Shown: positions 44,322 through 56,300 of the stretch, in pieces | How positions within the stretch are numbered: position 1 is the stretch's first letter | How the letters are laid out: each line of letters starts with the position of its first letter | Assembly (NCBI GenBank): GCA_030745875.1 | Contig: JASLNT010000084.1 | Coordinates: 26,503 to 90,502, forward strand | Length of the DNA stretch: 64,000 bases | Source of the DNA: Phycisphaerae bacterium | GTDB lineage: Bacteria; Planctomycetota; Phycisphaerae; SM23-33 | Direction of reading: 5' to 3' | Notes under the pieces: model-generated | What the model was told of the DNA's origin: nothing | Seen by the model: only the letters and a program-made list of their open reading frames with translations | Database searches by the model: none | Made by a program: the position numbers and the translations under genes

Positions 44322-47300
44322 ATGGACAGTGCAGGCGGCGACAATTGGGGCGTACCTCTCTTTGAAGCGCTCGAACCGCGCCTGCTGCTTAACGGCGATG
44401 TTATGATCTCTGAGTTCATGGCTCGCAACGATGAGACGCTGCTTGATGGAGACAATCAGTATTCCGACTGGTTGGAAATTCACAATTCCGGAACTACGGC
44501 GGTCGACCTGACCGGTTGGCGCCTCAAGGACGACAACGATACGTGGACGTTTCCGAGCGTATCTCTCGGGCCGGGCGAGTTCCGCACAATCTTCGCCTCC
44601 AACGGGCGGGAGAACGTTGTGGACCCGGTGGATCCCTATGTGGACCCGGCGGGCAATCTGCACACCAACTTCAAGCTCTCCGGGGGAGGGGAGTATCTGG
44701 GCCTGTTCGATAACCTCGGAGACGTGGTCCACGAGTACGATGAGTACCCCCAGCAGTTCGACGATATTTCGTACGGTATCGCACAGGACGTCAGCACGAC
44801 CCGGTTTGTCGCTAGCGGCGATACCGCCAGGTACATCATTCCCGACGGCGATCAGGGAAACTGGATGAATCGGGTCTTCGACGACAGCGCCTGGGACACC
44901 GGACAGACGGGCATAGGATTCTCAGACCTGGTCTCCGGTTTTGCGGTCACCAACTTCAAAGCCAACGTCAGCGTCGGTAATCTGGGCGTGGCGTTGCAGG
45001 TTATCGACAACCCCGCGATGCAGTCGTACGTGGTCGAGGAGAACGTTCCGGTTATCAACTTCCTTAATAGCGGCGGTGGAGGGAATTACACCGCCGGTCA
45101 GACCGACTACCCGGGCTTTGTCGGCGCGATGAGCAACTTTGTTATCGAAGCGACCGCCTTGATAACGATTCCGACGAGCGGTAACTGGTCGTTTGGCGTT
45201 AACAGCGATGACGGATTCTCGCTGGAACTGGATGATGGGACCAACAACTTCTACATGGAGTATCCCAACGGTCGAGGCGCCGCCGACACGATAAGGACGT
45301 TCAACATGCCCGCGGGGATATACAATCTTCGCCTAGTTCAGTTCCAGGGCAGCGGTGGAGCGTCCGGCGAATTCTTTGCCGCACAGGGCTCCTACACGAG
45401 TTTCAACGGCGCTGCGTTCGATCTGGTCGGAGACACCGCCAACGGTGGTTTGGCGGTCTACAGCGAACCGGTTGACGGAGGCGGCGGGGGAGGCGGAGCC
45501 TTCTCCGATCTGATCGAGACAAACGTGGAAGACGCGATGGAGAACATCAACGCTTCGGCGTACGTTCGCCTGCCGTTTTCCGTAAGCGATCCTTCGCTGA
45601 TCGAGTCGCTGACGCTCAAGATGAAATATGACGACGGATACATTGCGTATCTGAACGGTGTGGAGATTGCCCGGAAGAACGCTCCGGCCGTGTCCTTGTG
45701 GAATTCCAACGCGATCGCTGAACGCACCGACGCCCAGGCGGCGGCCTGGGAGAACGTCGACGTGTCGGCGCATATCGGCAATCTGGTCAGCGCAGCCGTT
45801 GGAGACAACGTCCTTGCGATCCAGGGCCTGAACTACGCTCTCGACGATGGTGATTTCCTGCTCGTTCCGGAACTCGTCGAGGTCGCGTACCTTGGACTTG
45901 GCGAGCACTTCTTCGCTACGGGCACTCCGGGCGAAGCGAATATTGAGGAGTTTTGGCTTTACGTGGAGGATGTCGAATTCAGCCACGATCGAGGCTTCTA
46001 TTACGACTCGTTCGACCTGACCCTCAGCACGGACACTGTCGGCGCCAGCATTTACTACACGACCGATGGTTCGGCTCCGGATGAATCCAACGGTACGCTG
46101 TACGGCGCGCCGATTCACATCACCACCACCACGATCATTCGTTCGGCGGCGTTCAAGTCCGGATACGCGTCAGCCAACTCCGTAACGCACAGTTACTTCT
46201 TCATGGAGGACGTCCTTCAGCAGCCGACCGACCCGGCGGATTTCCCCGCTTCGTGGAACGGTATTGTCGCCAACTACCAGGTGGACCCGGACATAGTCAA
46301 CCATATTGACTATAGAGACGAAATAAGAGACGACATGCGGGCGATTCCGACCGTGTCGCTGGTGACTACTGTCGAGGACATGTTCGGTCCGAGCGGCATC
46401 TACGCCAATCCGGGCTCTCGGGGCCCGTCCTGGGAGAAGCCCGCCTCGGTCGAGTGGATCAATCCTGACGGGACCACCCTCTTCCAGGTCAATTCGGGCG
46501 TGCAGATTGTCGGTGGAGCCAGCCGCGGAGCCGGTAACAAGAAGCACTCTTTCCGACTGCTGTTTAAGAGCATCTACGGACCGACAACGCTGAAGTATCC
46601 CATCTTCGGGGGCGAGTCCGTTGGCGAGTTCAACACGATCACCCTCCGCGCGGGTTTCAACGACCGCTGGACGAACGGGAGTTCGACGTATTTTCAGGAT
46701 CGCTGGGCCGCTGAGAGGCAACTGGCGTCAGGGGGCCTGGCGTCGCACGGGAACTACGTGCACCTTTATGTAGATGGTCTGTACTGGGGACTTTACAATC
46801 CCGTGGAACGCCCCGACGATGCGTTCGCAGCCAGCTATCTCGGTGGAGAGAAGGAAGATTACGACGCCTACAATATCGAGGGCCTGAACGCGGGTAATTC
46901 CACGGGCTGGAACCAGTTGCGTTCCCTGGCCAACGATGCGGCGAACAATTATGCGGCGATCGAGGGGATGCTGGATATTCCGGCGTTCTGCGATTACCTG
47001 ATCATTAACCAATACGGGGGCAACTGGGATTGGCCCCAGAATAACTGGTGGGCGACTTACAATCGCGAGGGTCAGGGAAAATGGCGATTCCACTCGTGGG
47101 ACGCCGAAGGTTGCTTGCGGGACATTAACGGCAATCGTGTCGACCAGCACGGGTCGGCGCTGGGCGATCTCTACTGGAAACTTCGCGCCGTTCCGGAGTT
47201 CCAATCCGTATTCGCAGACCGCGTGCACGGCCTCCTGTTCAACGACGGGGCGCTTACCCTTAACGCCAATCTCACTTGGCTGGCTGAGGCGGAACTGAGG

Positions 47301-50300
47301 CTTTACGAAGGCATCGTCGGCGAGTCGGCGCGGTGGGGCGACGGTTACGCCGACAACACCAGCCCGCGAACTCGCGACAACCACTGGATTCCGCGATTAA
47401 ACTGGCTCCGCGATCAGTACTTCCCCGCCCGATCGAGTTTAACCTCCGGCGCCGGTTCCAGCGTGCTGCAGCAATACAAGAATGTCGGACTTTACCCCAG
47501 CGTCAATGCGCCATCGTTCAGCATCAACGGTACGCCGCAGCACGGCGGGACGATCGATTCGGGCGACTCGCTGACCATCGCTGCTCCGCTCGGTACGATT
47601 TATTACACGCTGGACGGCAGCGATCCGCGACTGGTCGGCGGGGGGATATCGCCCGCGGCGCTGATCTACTCCGAAGCCGTAGCTCTGAGCGACGGAGCCT
47701 TTGTTAAGTCGCGAGCTTACGATTCGGGTTCCGGAACGTGGAGTGCGCTGAACGAGGCCGGTTATTTCATCGACCTGGCGCCCGATATTCGGATCACCGA
47801 GATCATGTACAATCCGTCCGATCCGACGGCCGCCGAAATCGCCGAAGGCTACCTGAACAACGATGATTTCGAGTACATAGAGATCAAGAACATCTCCGCA
47901 ACCGACACCCTGCCGTTGGCGGGTCTGCGATTCAGCAACGGTATTGATTTCACTTTCGGCGCGGTGTCTGTTGGGCCCGGTGAGTTTGTTGTAGTCGCGA
48001 GCAATACCGCGGCGTTCAACTACCGTTACCCCGGGTTCTCCGGTACGGTAGTCGGTCCGTTCGGGGCGGAGACCGCCCTGAACAACGCCGGAGAAAAGAT
48101 CGAGTTGGATTCGCCTATCGGCGGGATTATTCACGAATTCAACTATGGTGACGGCTGGTACGGGCACACGGACGGAGAAGGGTTCTCGCTGACCATACGC
48201 GATCCTCAGGGCTTATCGGATCTGTGGGATCAGAAGATCGGTTGGCGTCCCAGCGAAGCCTGGGGCGGATCTCCCGGGTATGAAGATGCGCTTATCGATC
48301 CCGGCGTGATCGTTATTAACGAAGTGCTCGCCCACAGCGATGCGCCCTTCGTCGATACTATCGAATTGTTCAACGCCTCAGCCTCACCCGTTGACATCAG
48401 CGGATGGTTCCTCAGCGATTCGCTGGGCGATCTGACCAGTTATCAGATTCCCGCCATGCCGCCCGTCGCATCCGGCCAATACGTGGTCTTCTACGGCGAT
48501 ACGCACTTCGGCGCAGACTTCCTGCTTAGCGAGCACGGTGACGATGTGTATCTCTCGTCGAATTTCAGCGGCGCCGCAGGCGGATACCGCGAGCATGTCG
48601 ACTTCGGGGCCTCGCCGAACAACGTTTCGCTGGGCGTGTACGTCAAGAGCACCGGCGGTACGGATTTCACGCTCCTCAGCGGGCACACCTTCGGTTCAGT
48701 CAACGCCGACCCATACTTCGAAGATCTCGTGATCAACGAGCTTCTGTACCATCCATCCGACCCGACACCGAGCGAAATCGCAGCCGGGTATGTCGACAGC
48801 AGCTACTTCGAGTTCATCGAAATATACAACACGTCGGATATTGCGGAATACACGACGTACGACCTGGACAAGTTCTATCTGTCGGGCGGTGTTGGTTTTA
48901 CGTTCGGATGGTTGGACGCCGCCGACGACGGCAGGGAGTCATGGACGCTTGAACCGGGCTCGACTGCGACCTGGGACGCGGTGCTCACCGGAGGGCTGGG
49001 CACATACGAGGTCTTGGCGCGCTGGGACCTGCTCGACGGTCTGGGGAACGAACGCAATCTGGACGGCTTGGCGTCTTACGCAATCACTCACAACAGCGGG
49101 ACGAGCACGGTTCGCCGCGATCAGAAACCCGAACTTGACGACGAAGGCCCGGGCTATATCGATGAATTCGGCTGGGTCTCGCTCGGTTCGTACGATTTCG
49201 ACGGATCGGGTCGCGTCGTCCTGACCCGAGGCACAACCGATCCGGACAACTGGACCATCGCCGACAACATCAAGTTCGTTCGCTCGGGCTTCGCTGACGT
49301 GGTTGTGGACGATCCGACGCTCGATTCGTGGCATACCGCCAACGGTCCGACCACGATCAGTTCGGACGAGTACGTGGTGATCGTAAGCAATTTGGCTGCT
49401 TTTGACGCACGCTACGACATAGCGGCGAACGGTATTCCGGTCGCCGGTGAATATACCGGGACTCTGTCCAACAACGGCGAGAAGGTCAAGTTGCTCCGAG
49501 CCGGCTCGCCCGAATCGGCGCCGAGTTACCACCAGCCTTATTACAGAGCCGACTACGTCAATTACGACGATCGCATTCCCTGGCCCGTTGAAGCCGATGG
49601 CGGGGGGTATTCGCTTGTTCGCCTGCGTCTTCCCGGACCGGTGGAAGTGTATGGGAACGATCCGGCCAGTTGGGCGGCTGGAGCCTATCTCGGTACGCCC
49701 GGGCTGGTGAACGATCTTATAGACACTACTCCGCCAATCGCCCCCGGAGGCGTGCTGCCGCAGGTCGCCCTTACGCCCGGGACGCAGATCGATCTGACCT
49801 GGTCGCCCGCGGTCGATCTTGACAGCGGCGTGGATCATTACGTGATCTATCGCGACGGCGTGCTGATTGGAACTTCAGAGACCACAAGCTTCAGCGATAC
49901 GGATGTTTCGCCCGTAACGCAGTATCGCTACCAGATTTCGGCGGTCAATCGCGACCAGTTTGAAGGTGCGCTGTCTGCGGCGATTTACGTTACGATTCCC
50001 GGCCCGTCGTATGTGGAGTTGCCCGGCGCCAACACGGTGCGCATAGTATTCACCGAGGCGCTGGTTGAGGCGTCGGCTGAGGACGTCGGGAAGTACTCGT
50101 TCAGCGGTGGGGCGGTTTCCCAGGCGACTCTGACCGGATCCAACACCGTCGAGTTAACCGTCGCCGCGCTTACCGTCGGGCAGGCTTACACGATCGCCGT
50201 CGACGGAATCGACACTGTCTCAGGACTGCTCATGCCCGACGCCCAGGAGGTGACCTTCGAGTATCACCTTCCCACCGGTGCGATTTTGCGTGAGTACTGG

Positions 50301-53300
50301 ACGGGTATCGGCGGTTCGGTGGTTTCGAATCTTACGGGCAACGGTAATTATCCCGACAATCCCGCCAGGCGGATTTATGAGACTGCTTTCGAGGCTCCGC
50401 AGAACTGGGCCAACACCTACGGAACGCGGATGCGAGGTTACATACATCCGACGGTTTCGGGCATGTACACGTTCTCCATCGCCAGCAACGATTCGAGCGA
50501 TCTGTACCTTTCGACCGACACCGACCCCGCGAATGCGACGAAAATCGCGTACGTCAGCGGTTCGACGGGATGGAGAAACTGGACCGCCCAGTCAGGGCAG
50601 CAATCCGATCCGGTATTCCTGTCTGCGGGATTAACTTACTACATCGAGGCGATCCATAAGGAAAACAGCGGAGACGACCACCTGGCGGTGGTTTGGAAAC
50701 GCGGCGCTGGTCTGTGGGTGGGTCCGATACCAGGAGCGAATCTCTCGCCCTATATCATCGATACGCTCGACAACACCGGGCCCGGAGCGCCCGGAAACGT
50801 TGTCGCCCAGGCCATTGATTCGGCCCGGATGAATGTAACGTGGGATGCGGCTGTTGACGCCGAGTCGGCCGTTGCGTACTACGTGGTGTATCGCGATGGT
50901 CTGGAGGTTGGTACGAGCCTTACCACCAGCTATGTCGACACCGGTCTGGACCAGACTCAAAGTTACGTTTACTCGGTTTCGGCGGTTAACGCAGACAAGT
51001 TCGAAGGCGATCCGGCCTCCGCCGCCTCCGCGAGCCTGCGCCCGAGCATATTAGACGCCGTCGCCATCAGTGCGACCCAAATCGTGGTGACTTTCGGCAA
51101 GGAGGTTACCGAAGCGACCGCCGAGTTGCTGCCCGGCAACTATACGCTTACTGACGGTGTTGGGGATCCGGTGACGATTCTGCTGGCCGAATGGAACGCG
51201 GCGGATCCGGACCAGGTTGTGATTACTGTCGGCGGTTCGCTGTCGGAGAACGTTATCTACACGATCGAGGCCCAACTTGTCGAAGACACCGACGGTCTGC
51301 TCGTTGGGCCCAACGCTGCGGTGCAGTTTGTTTACGGCAGTCTTGACGAGAGGCTGCTGGCGTGGTGGACGTTTGACGTTGACAACGAGATTGTCGCCCA
51401 CGACCTTACGTCCAGCGGTCACGATCTTGCCGTTCTCGGAGCCGAATGGGAGGCCGGCGGTCGAATTGGAGGAGCGTATCGTTTCGACGGATCCGCCGGT
51501 GATTACCTTGTCAACGAATATCCCGAAACCTTCATTGACGGGCTTTCGGCCTTCACGTTTGCAGCATGGATCAAGGCTGATTCGATCGGAACCGACAGGG
51601 GCTTTTACTACCTGAGAGATCCGAACGGAAATGACGAATACGGTTTCCGCCACGACGCGGCGCTCCAGAACCAGGGTAACGCTCCCAACGGTTTCCGGGG
51701 CGGTATTCGCACCACCGGCGGGACGCAGCGGTGGGAGTCTCAGAGCGGCGTGCAGACCACCGAGTGGCAGCACGTAGCGATAACCTGGGCGTCGGGACAG
51801 GATATCCAGGTCTACCTTGACGCTGTCCCCATAGCGGCCGGTTGGATAGATGCAGCGCGGTTTGGAACAATCAGATCGTCGACGAGGTTGATAATCGGGA
51901 GGGGCACCCATGATGGCAATGCGTCGTGGCAGGGCCTGATCGACGACGTTCGCATATACAATCGGGCGCTGTCTCAAGTGGATGTTACAGCCCTCATCGA
52001 TCCCCGCCCGATTGCGCAAGACGATTCTTACCAGGCCAACGAAGACGGTGAGCTTACGGTTGTAGGCAGCGGGGTCCTGGTCAACGATTTCGATCCGGAT
52101 CCCGGTCCGGCGCCAATGACGGTTCAACTGGTCACCGGCGTCGTTCACGGCGTGCTGGATCTGAATTCGGACGGAACCTTCAACTACACTCCCACACCGG
52201 GTTACACCGGTCCGGACGGTTTCACCTATCGGGCCTACGATTCAGACGAATACAGCACTCCCGCCACGGTCAGAATTTCGGTCATGGACGCCGTCAGGGT
52301 GATCTCGTCAGAGGCTGTCGACAGCACGCATGTTGACCTGCTGTTCAGCACGAACCTTGATTCCGCCTCCGCACAGACGCTTGGGAACTATATTGTCGAC
52401 GGCGGCTTGTCGGTCGTTGCAGCCACACTGGGCCCGGACGGGAGAACTGTTTCGCTGGTTATGGATTCGGAGATGATTGGAAATCAGCCTTACACGCTGA
52501 CCATAAGCAACATACAGGACACTGACGGGTCTCCCCACACCATTGTTCCGAACTCGGAGGTCGTCGTAACGCACATCACCTGGATCGGCGCCGACATCGG
52601 ACAGGTTGCCGCTCCCGGCGCCGCCGGAGAGTTTGCCGGGACATGGTCCATTGACGGTTCGGGAGCCGATATCTGGGGCAACAGCGATGAGTTCCACTAT
52701 GTCTATCAAGCCCTCAGCGGTGATTTTACGGTTACCGCTCGCGTTAAGAGTGTTGAGAACACAAACAGTTGGGCCAAGTCCGGCGTGATGATACGCGAAA
52801 CGCTTGACTCAACTTCACCTAATGCGTTCATGGCCGTCACGCCGGGCAATGGAGTTTCTTTCCACCGTCGTATCGCCGCCGGCCAGCAGACCACCCAAAC
52901 ACAGATCGGCGGGCTTACCGCACCGTACTGGGTGCGACTCGTCAGAGAGGGCAACCTCTTCACTGGATATCGGTCGTTGGGTGGAGCTAACTGGACTGTG
53001 GTCGGTTCGGCGACCATAGCGATGAGCCAGCCGGAGGTATATGTCGGCATGGCTGTTACGAGCCATAACGACGGTGTGCTTTGCACCGCCCAGTTTGACA
53101 ATGTCTCCATCGTGGAAGCCGACTACCAGGCTCCGACCGCATACGTCGTTGATGTCCAGCCGGACCCGCGAAGCCAGCCCGTAAGCTCCGTCAGCATCGT
53201 TTTCAGCGAGGAAGTGTTCGGTCTGGATGTCAGTGATTTGACCTTGACGGTTAACGGTGAAACTAATCTGCTTACCGGTGAAGAGTCTCTGACGACAACC

Positions 53301-56300
53301 GACAATAGAACCTGGACGCTCAGCGGGCTTGCCGGACTGACGAGCGCTTCGGGATCCTACCTGTTCACAGTGCACGCCGCCGGTTCCAGCATCCAGGATA
53401 TCGCGGGGAATCTAATGGCGGTCGATGCTGTCGGTGATTGGACGACAGTGCTCATCGGGCCCATTCCGGATGTAGTCAATGTCAGCCCCGATCCGCACAA
53501 CTCCGCAGTCAGCACGATCGATATCGCCTTCAGTGAACCGATCACCGGTCTGGACATCGGCGATCTGAGCCTTACGCGCGATGGTGGAGGGAACCTTCTC
53601 GGGCCTGCTCAGTCGGTGACCACTTCGGACAACATAACATGGACGCTTGACGGCCTGTCGACCCTGACCGCCGACAGCGGGATCTACACGCTCACTTTGA
53701 TTTCAGCCGGGTCGAACATTCAGAATGCGGCGTTGCAGCCGTTGTCTATTGACGCTTCAGACACGTGGGTGACCGATACGCAGATACCGACGGCGACTAT
53801 AAGCTCCGTTGACCCCGACCCGCGCGGCGACCCGGTGGCTCAAGTTGAGATAACGTTCGACGAACCGGTGACCGGTCTGGACGCAGGCGATCTGACCCTC
53901 ACGCGTGACGGAGGCGCCAACCTTCTTACCGGGTCGGAATCTCTGACCACATCGGACAACGTGACCTGGATTCTCAGCGATCTGCTCGGTCTGACCGGTA
54001 CGCCGGGAGGGGGCGGAGGGTTTACAGCATTCAACGATCAAGCCATAGGCGGAGCCACACACGCCAACACAACCGTGTATGCAGGCAACGGCGTCCGAGT
54101 CGGAGAACTGAAGGATGTCGTCACCGGATTAGGCACGGGCGTTACGCTGACGATCTCGCAAACCGGAGTTAACTACGCCAGTTCCGGAGCCGCTCCGTCA
54201 GTCGGGACCGATGCGTTCAATATCTTCAACGGTTTCGTTGATTTTAGGGCTACCGGCGGGGCAAGCCTCGAGATCCAGGCCAGCCAGAACGACATCCACA
54301 CCCACGCCTTCTCCGGCCTCGATGACGGAAACGCGATTACTTACAACTTCCACGGTACGGCGATTCGCGGAAACAGCGGATACGCCAATCGGTGGACGAT
54401 TGTAACCATCCTAGGGGCCGACAGCTTCACCGCCGACCACAGCAGCGGGATTGGCGTGGTTACCGCTGGCCTGGATCCGAACCAGGTCGCCATATGGGTC
54501 GGACACAACAGCGCCGCCGGGCAGGGATTCGTCGCCGGATGGACTGATATCGACCCCGGCTCCGACGGGGAGTTCTCGATCGTATCCACGCAATACACCG
54601 GTCCGACGCCTGGCGTGGGAACCGGTACAGCCAACGGAACCAAGGGTTATGCTATTGCCGGTCTGAGACTGGAGGAAGTCGCGCCGTCGGGCCTTGAAGG
54701 CGACTACGTTCTGCAGCTTAACGCCGCTGGGTCCGGTGTTCAGGACGTAGCGGGCAACGAGATCACCGCAGATGTGGTCGAGTCGTGGGTAATCGACACC
54801 ACCGCTCCCACCGCCGACATAATTGACGTCGACCCGGATCCCCGCGGAATGCCCGTCAGCCAGATCGATATTGTGTTCAGCGAAGCGGTCACCGGACTGG
54901 ACATAACCGATCTGAGCCTTACGCGCGACGGCGGGGGCGAGTTGCTCACGGGCTTCGAATCGCTGACGTCCGGAGACGGTGTCACGTGGACGCTCTCCGG
55001 ATTGCAGCCTCTGACTTCCTCGCTGGGCCATTACACGCTGACCCTGACCGCCGCCGGGTCCGGAATCCAGAACGCTCTGGACTACCTTCTGGACGGTGAC
55101 GCCTTCGAACTGTGGACCGTCGACGCGCAGGGCACGCCCACTGTCGCCAATCCCATCGGCGATGTCGCCGTGGATGAGGACGCCGCCGACACCGTCATCG
55201 ACATTTCCAACGTGTTCGACGACGTAGATCCGGGCGATGTGCTTACATACTCCCTTAGAGGAAATACAAACACCGACCTGGTGACTCCGAACCTCGCCGG
55301 GACGACACTGACCCTGTCGTATATCGCCAACCAGAACGGCTCGGCTGACATTACCGTTCGGGCGACAGACATAGTGGGCAATTGGATTGAAGATGTCTTC
55401 ACCGTGACGGTCAATCCGGACAATGATGCGCCGACAATCGTCAATCCCATAGGCGATGTGAGTGTCTACGAGGATGCTGACGACACCGTTGTCGATCTTG
55501 CAACTGTCTTCAACGACATTGACGCAGGCGACACGCTGGTGCTTTCTGTAACGGTCAACACCAATAGCAGCCTGGTTACGACCAGTGTGGACGGTTCGAA
55601 TCTTACGCTGTCGTATATCGCCGATCAAAACGGATCGGCGGACATTACGGTGCGTGCGACCGATCAGAACGGAACGGGCCTATGGATTGAAGATACGTTC
55701 ACCGTCACCGTAGACCCCGTGAACGACGCCCCGAAGCGTATCAATCCCATCGCCGACCTTGCGGTCAATGAAGACGATCCCGATACGATTATCGACCTTT
55801 CGAGCGTATTCGACAATGTCGACCCGGGCGATACGCTGACGTTCCTGGTGACGCTAAACACCAATGGCGGTTTGGTTGCGACCAGCGTGGTTGGTTCGGA
55901 TCTTACGTTGTCGTACGCCCCTGACCAGACGGGAGTGGCTGTTATTGTTGTTCGCGCGACAGATTCCGCGGCGCCGTCGCTTTATACCGAGGACATGTTC
56001 AGCGTCCTGGTGAATCCCGTTAATGACGCTCCGACTGTGACCGGACCGATCGGCGACGTGATCGTTGTCGAGAACGATCCCGACACTGTGGTGGATGTTT
56101 CGTCGGTGTTTAGCGACGTGGATTCAGGCGATGTCCTGACGCTGTCGATAGAGGACAATACGAATCCCGGTCTGGTGACTGCTGACCTGGTCGGCTCGGA
56201 TCTTACGCTCTCGTACGCCGCCGATCAGTCCGGATCGTCCGACATTACGATTCGCGCCACCGACTCCGCCGCGCCCGGTCTGTGGGTTGAACACACGTTC

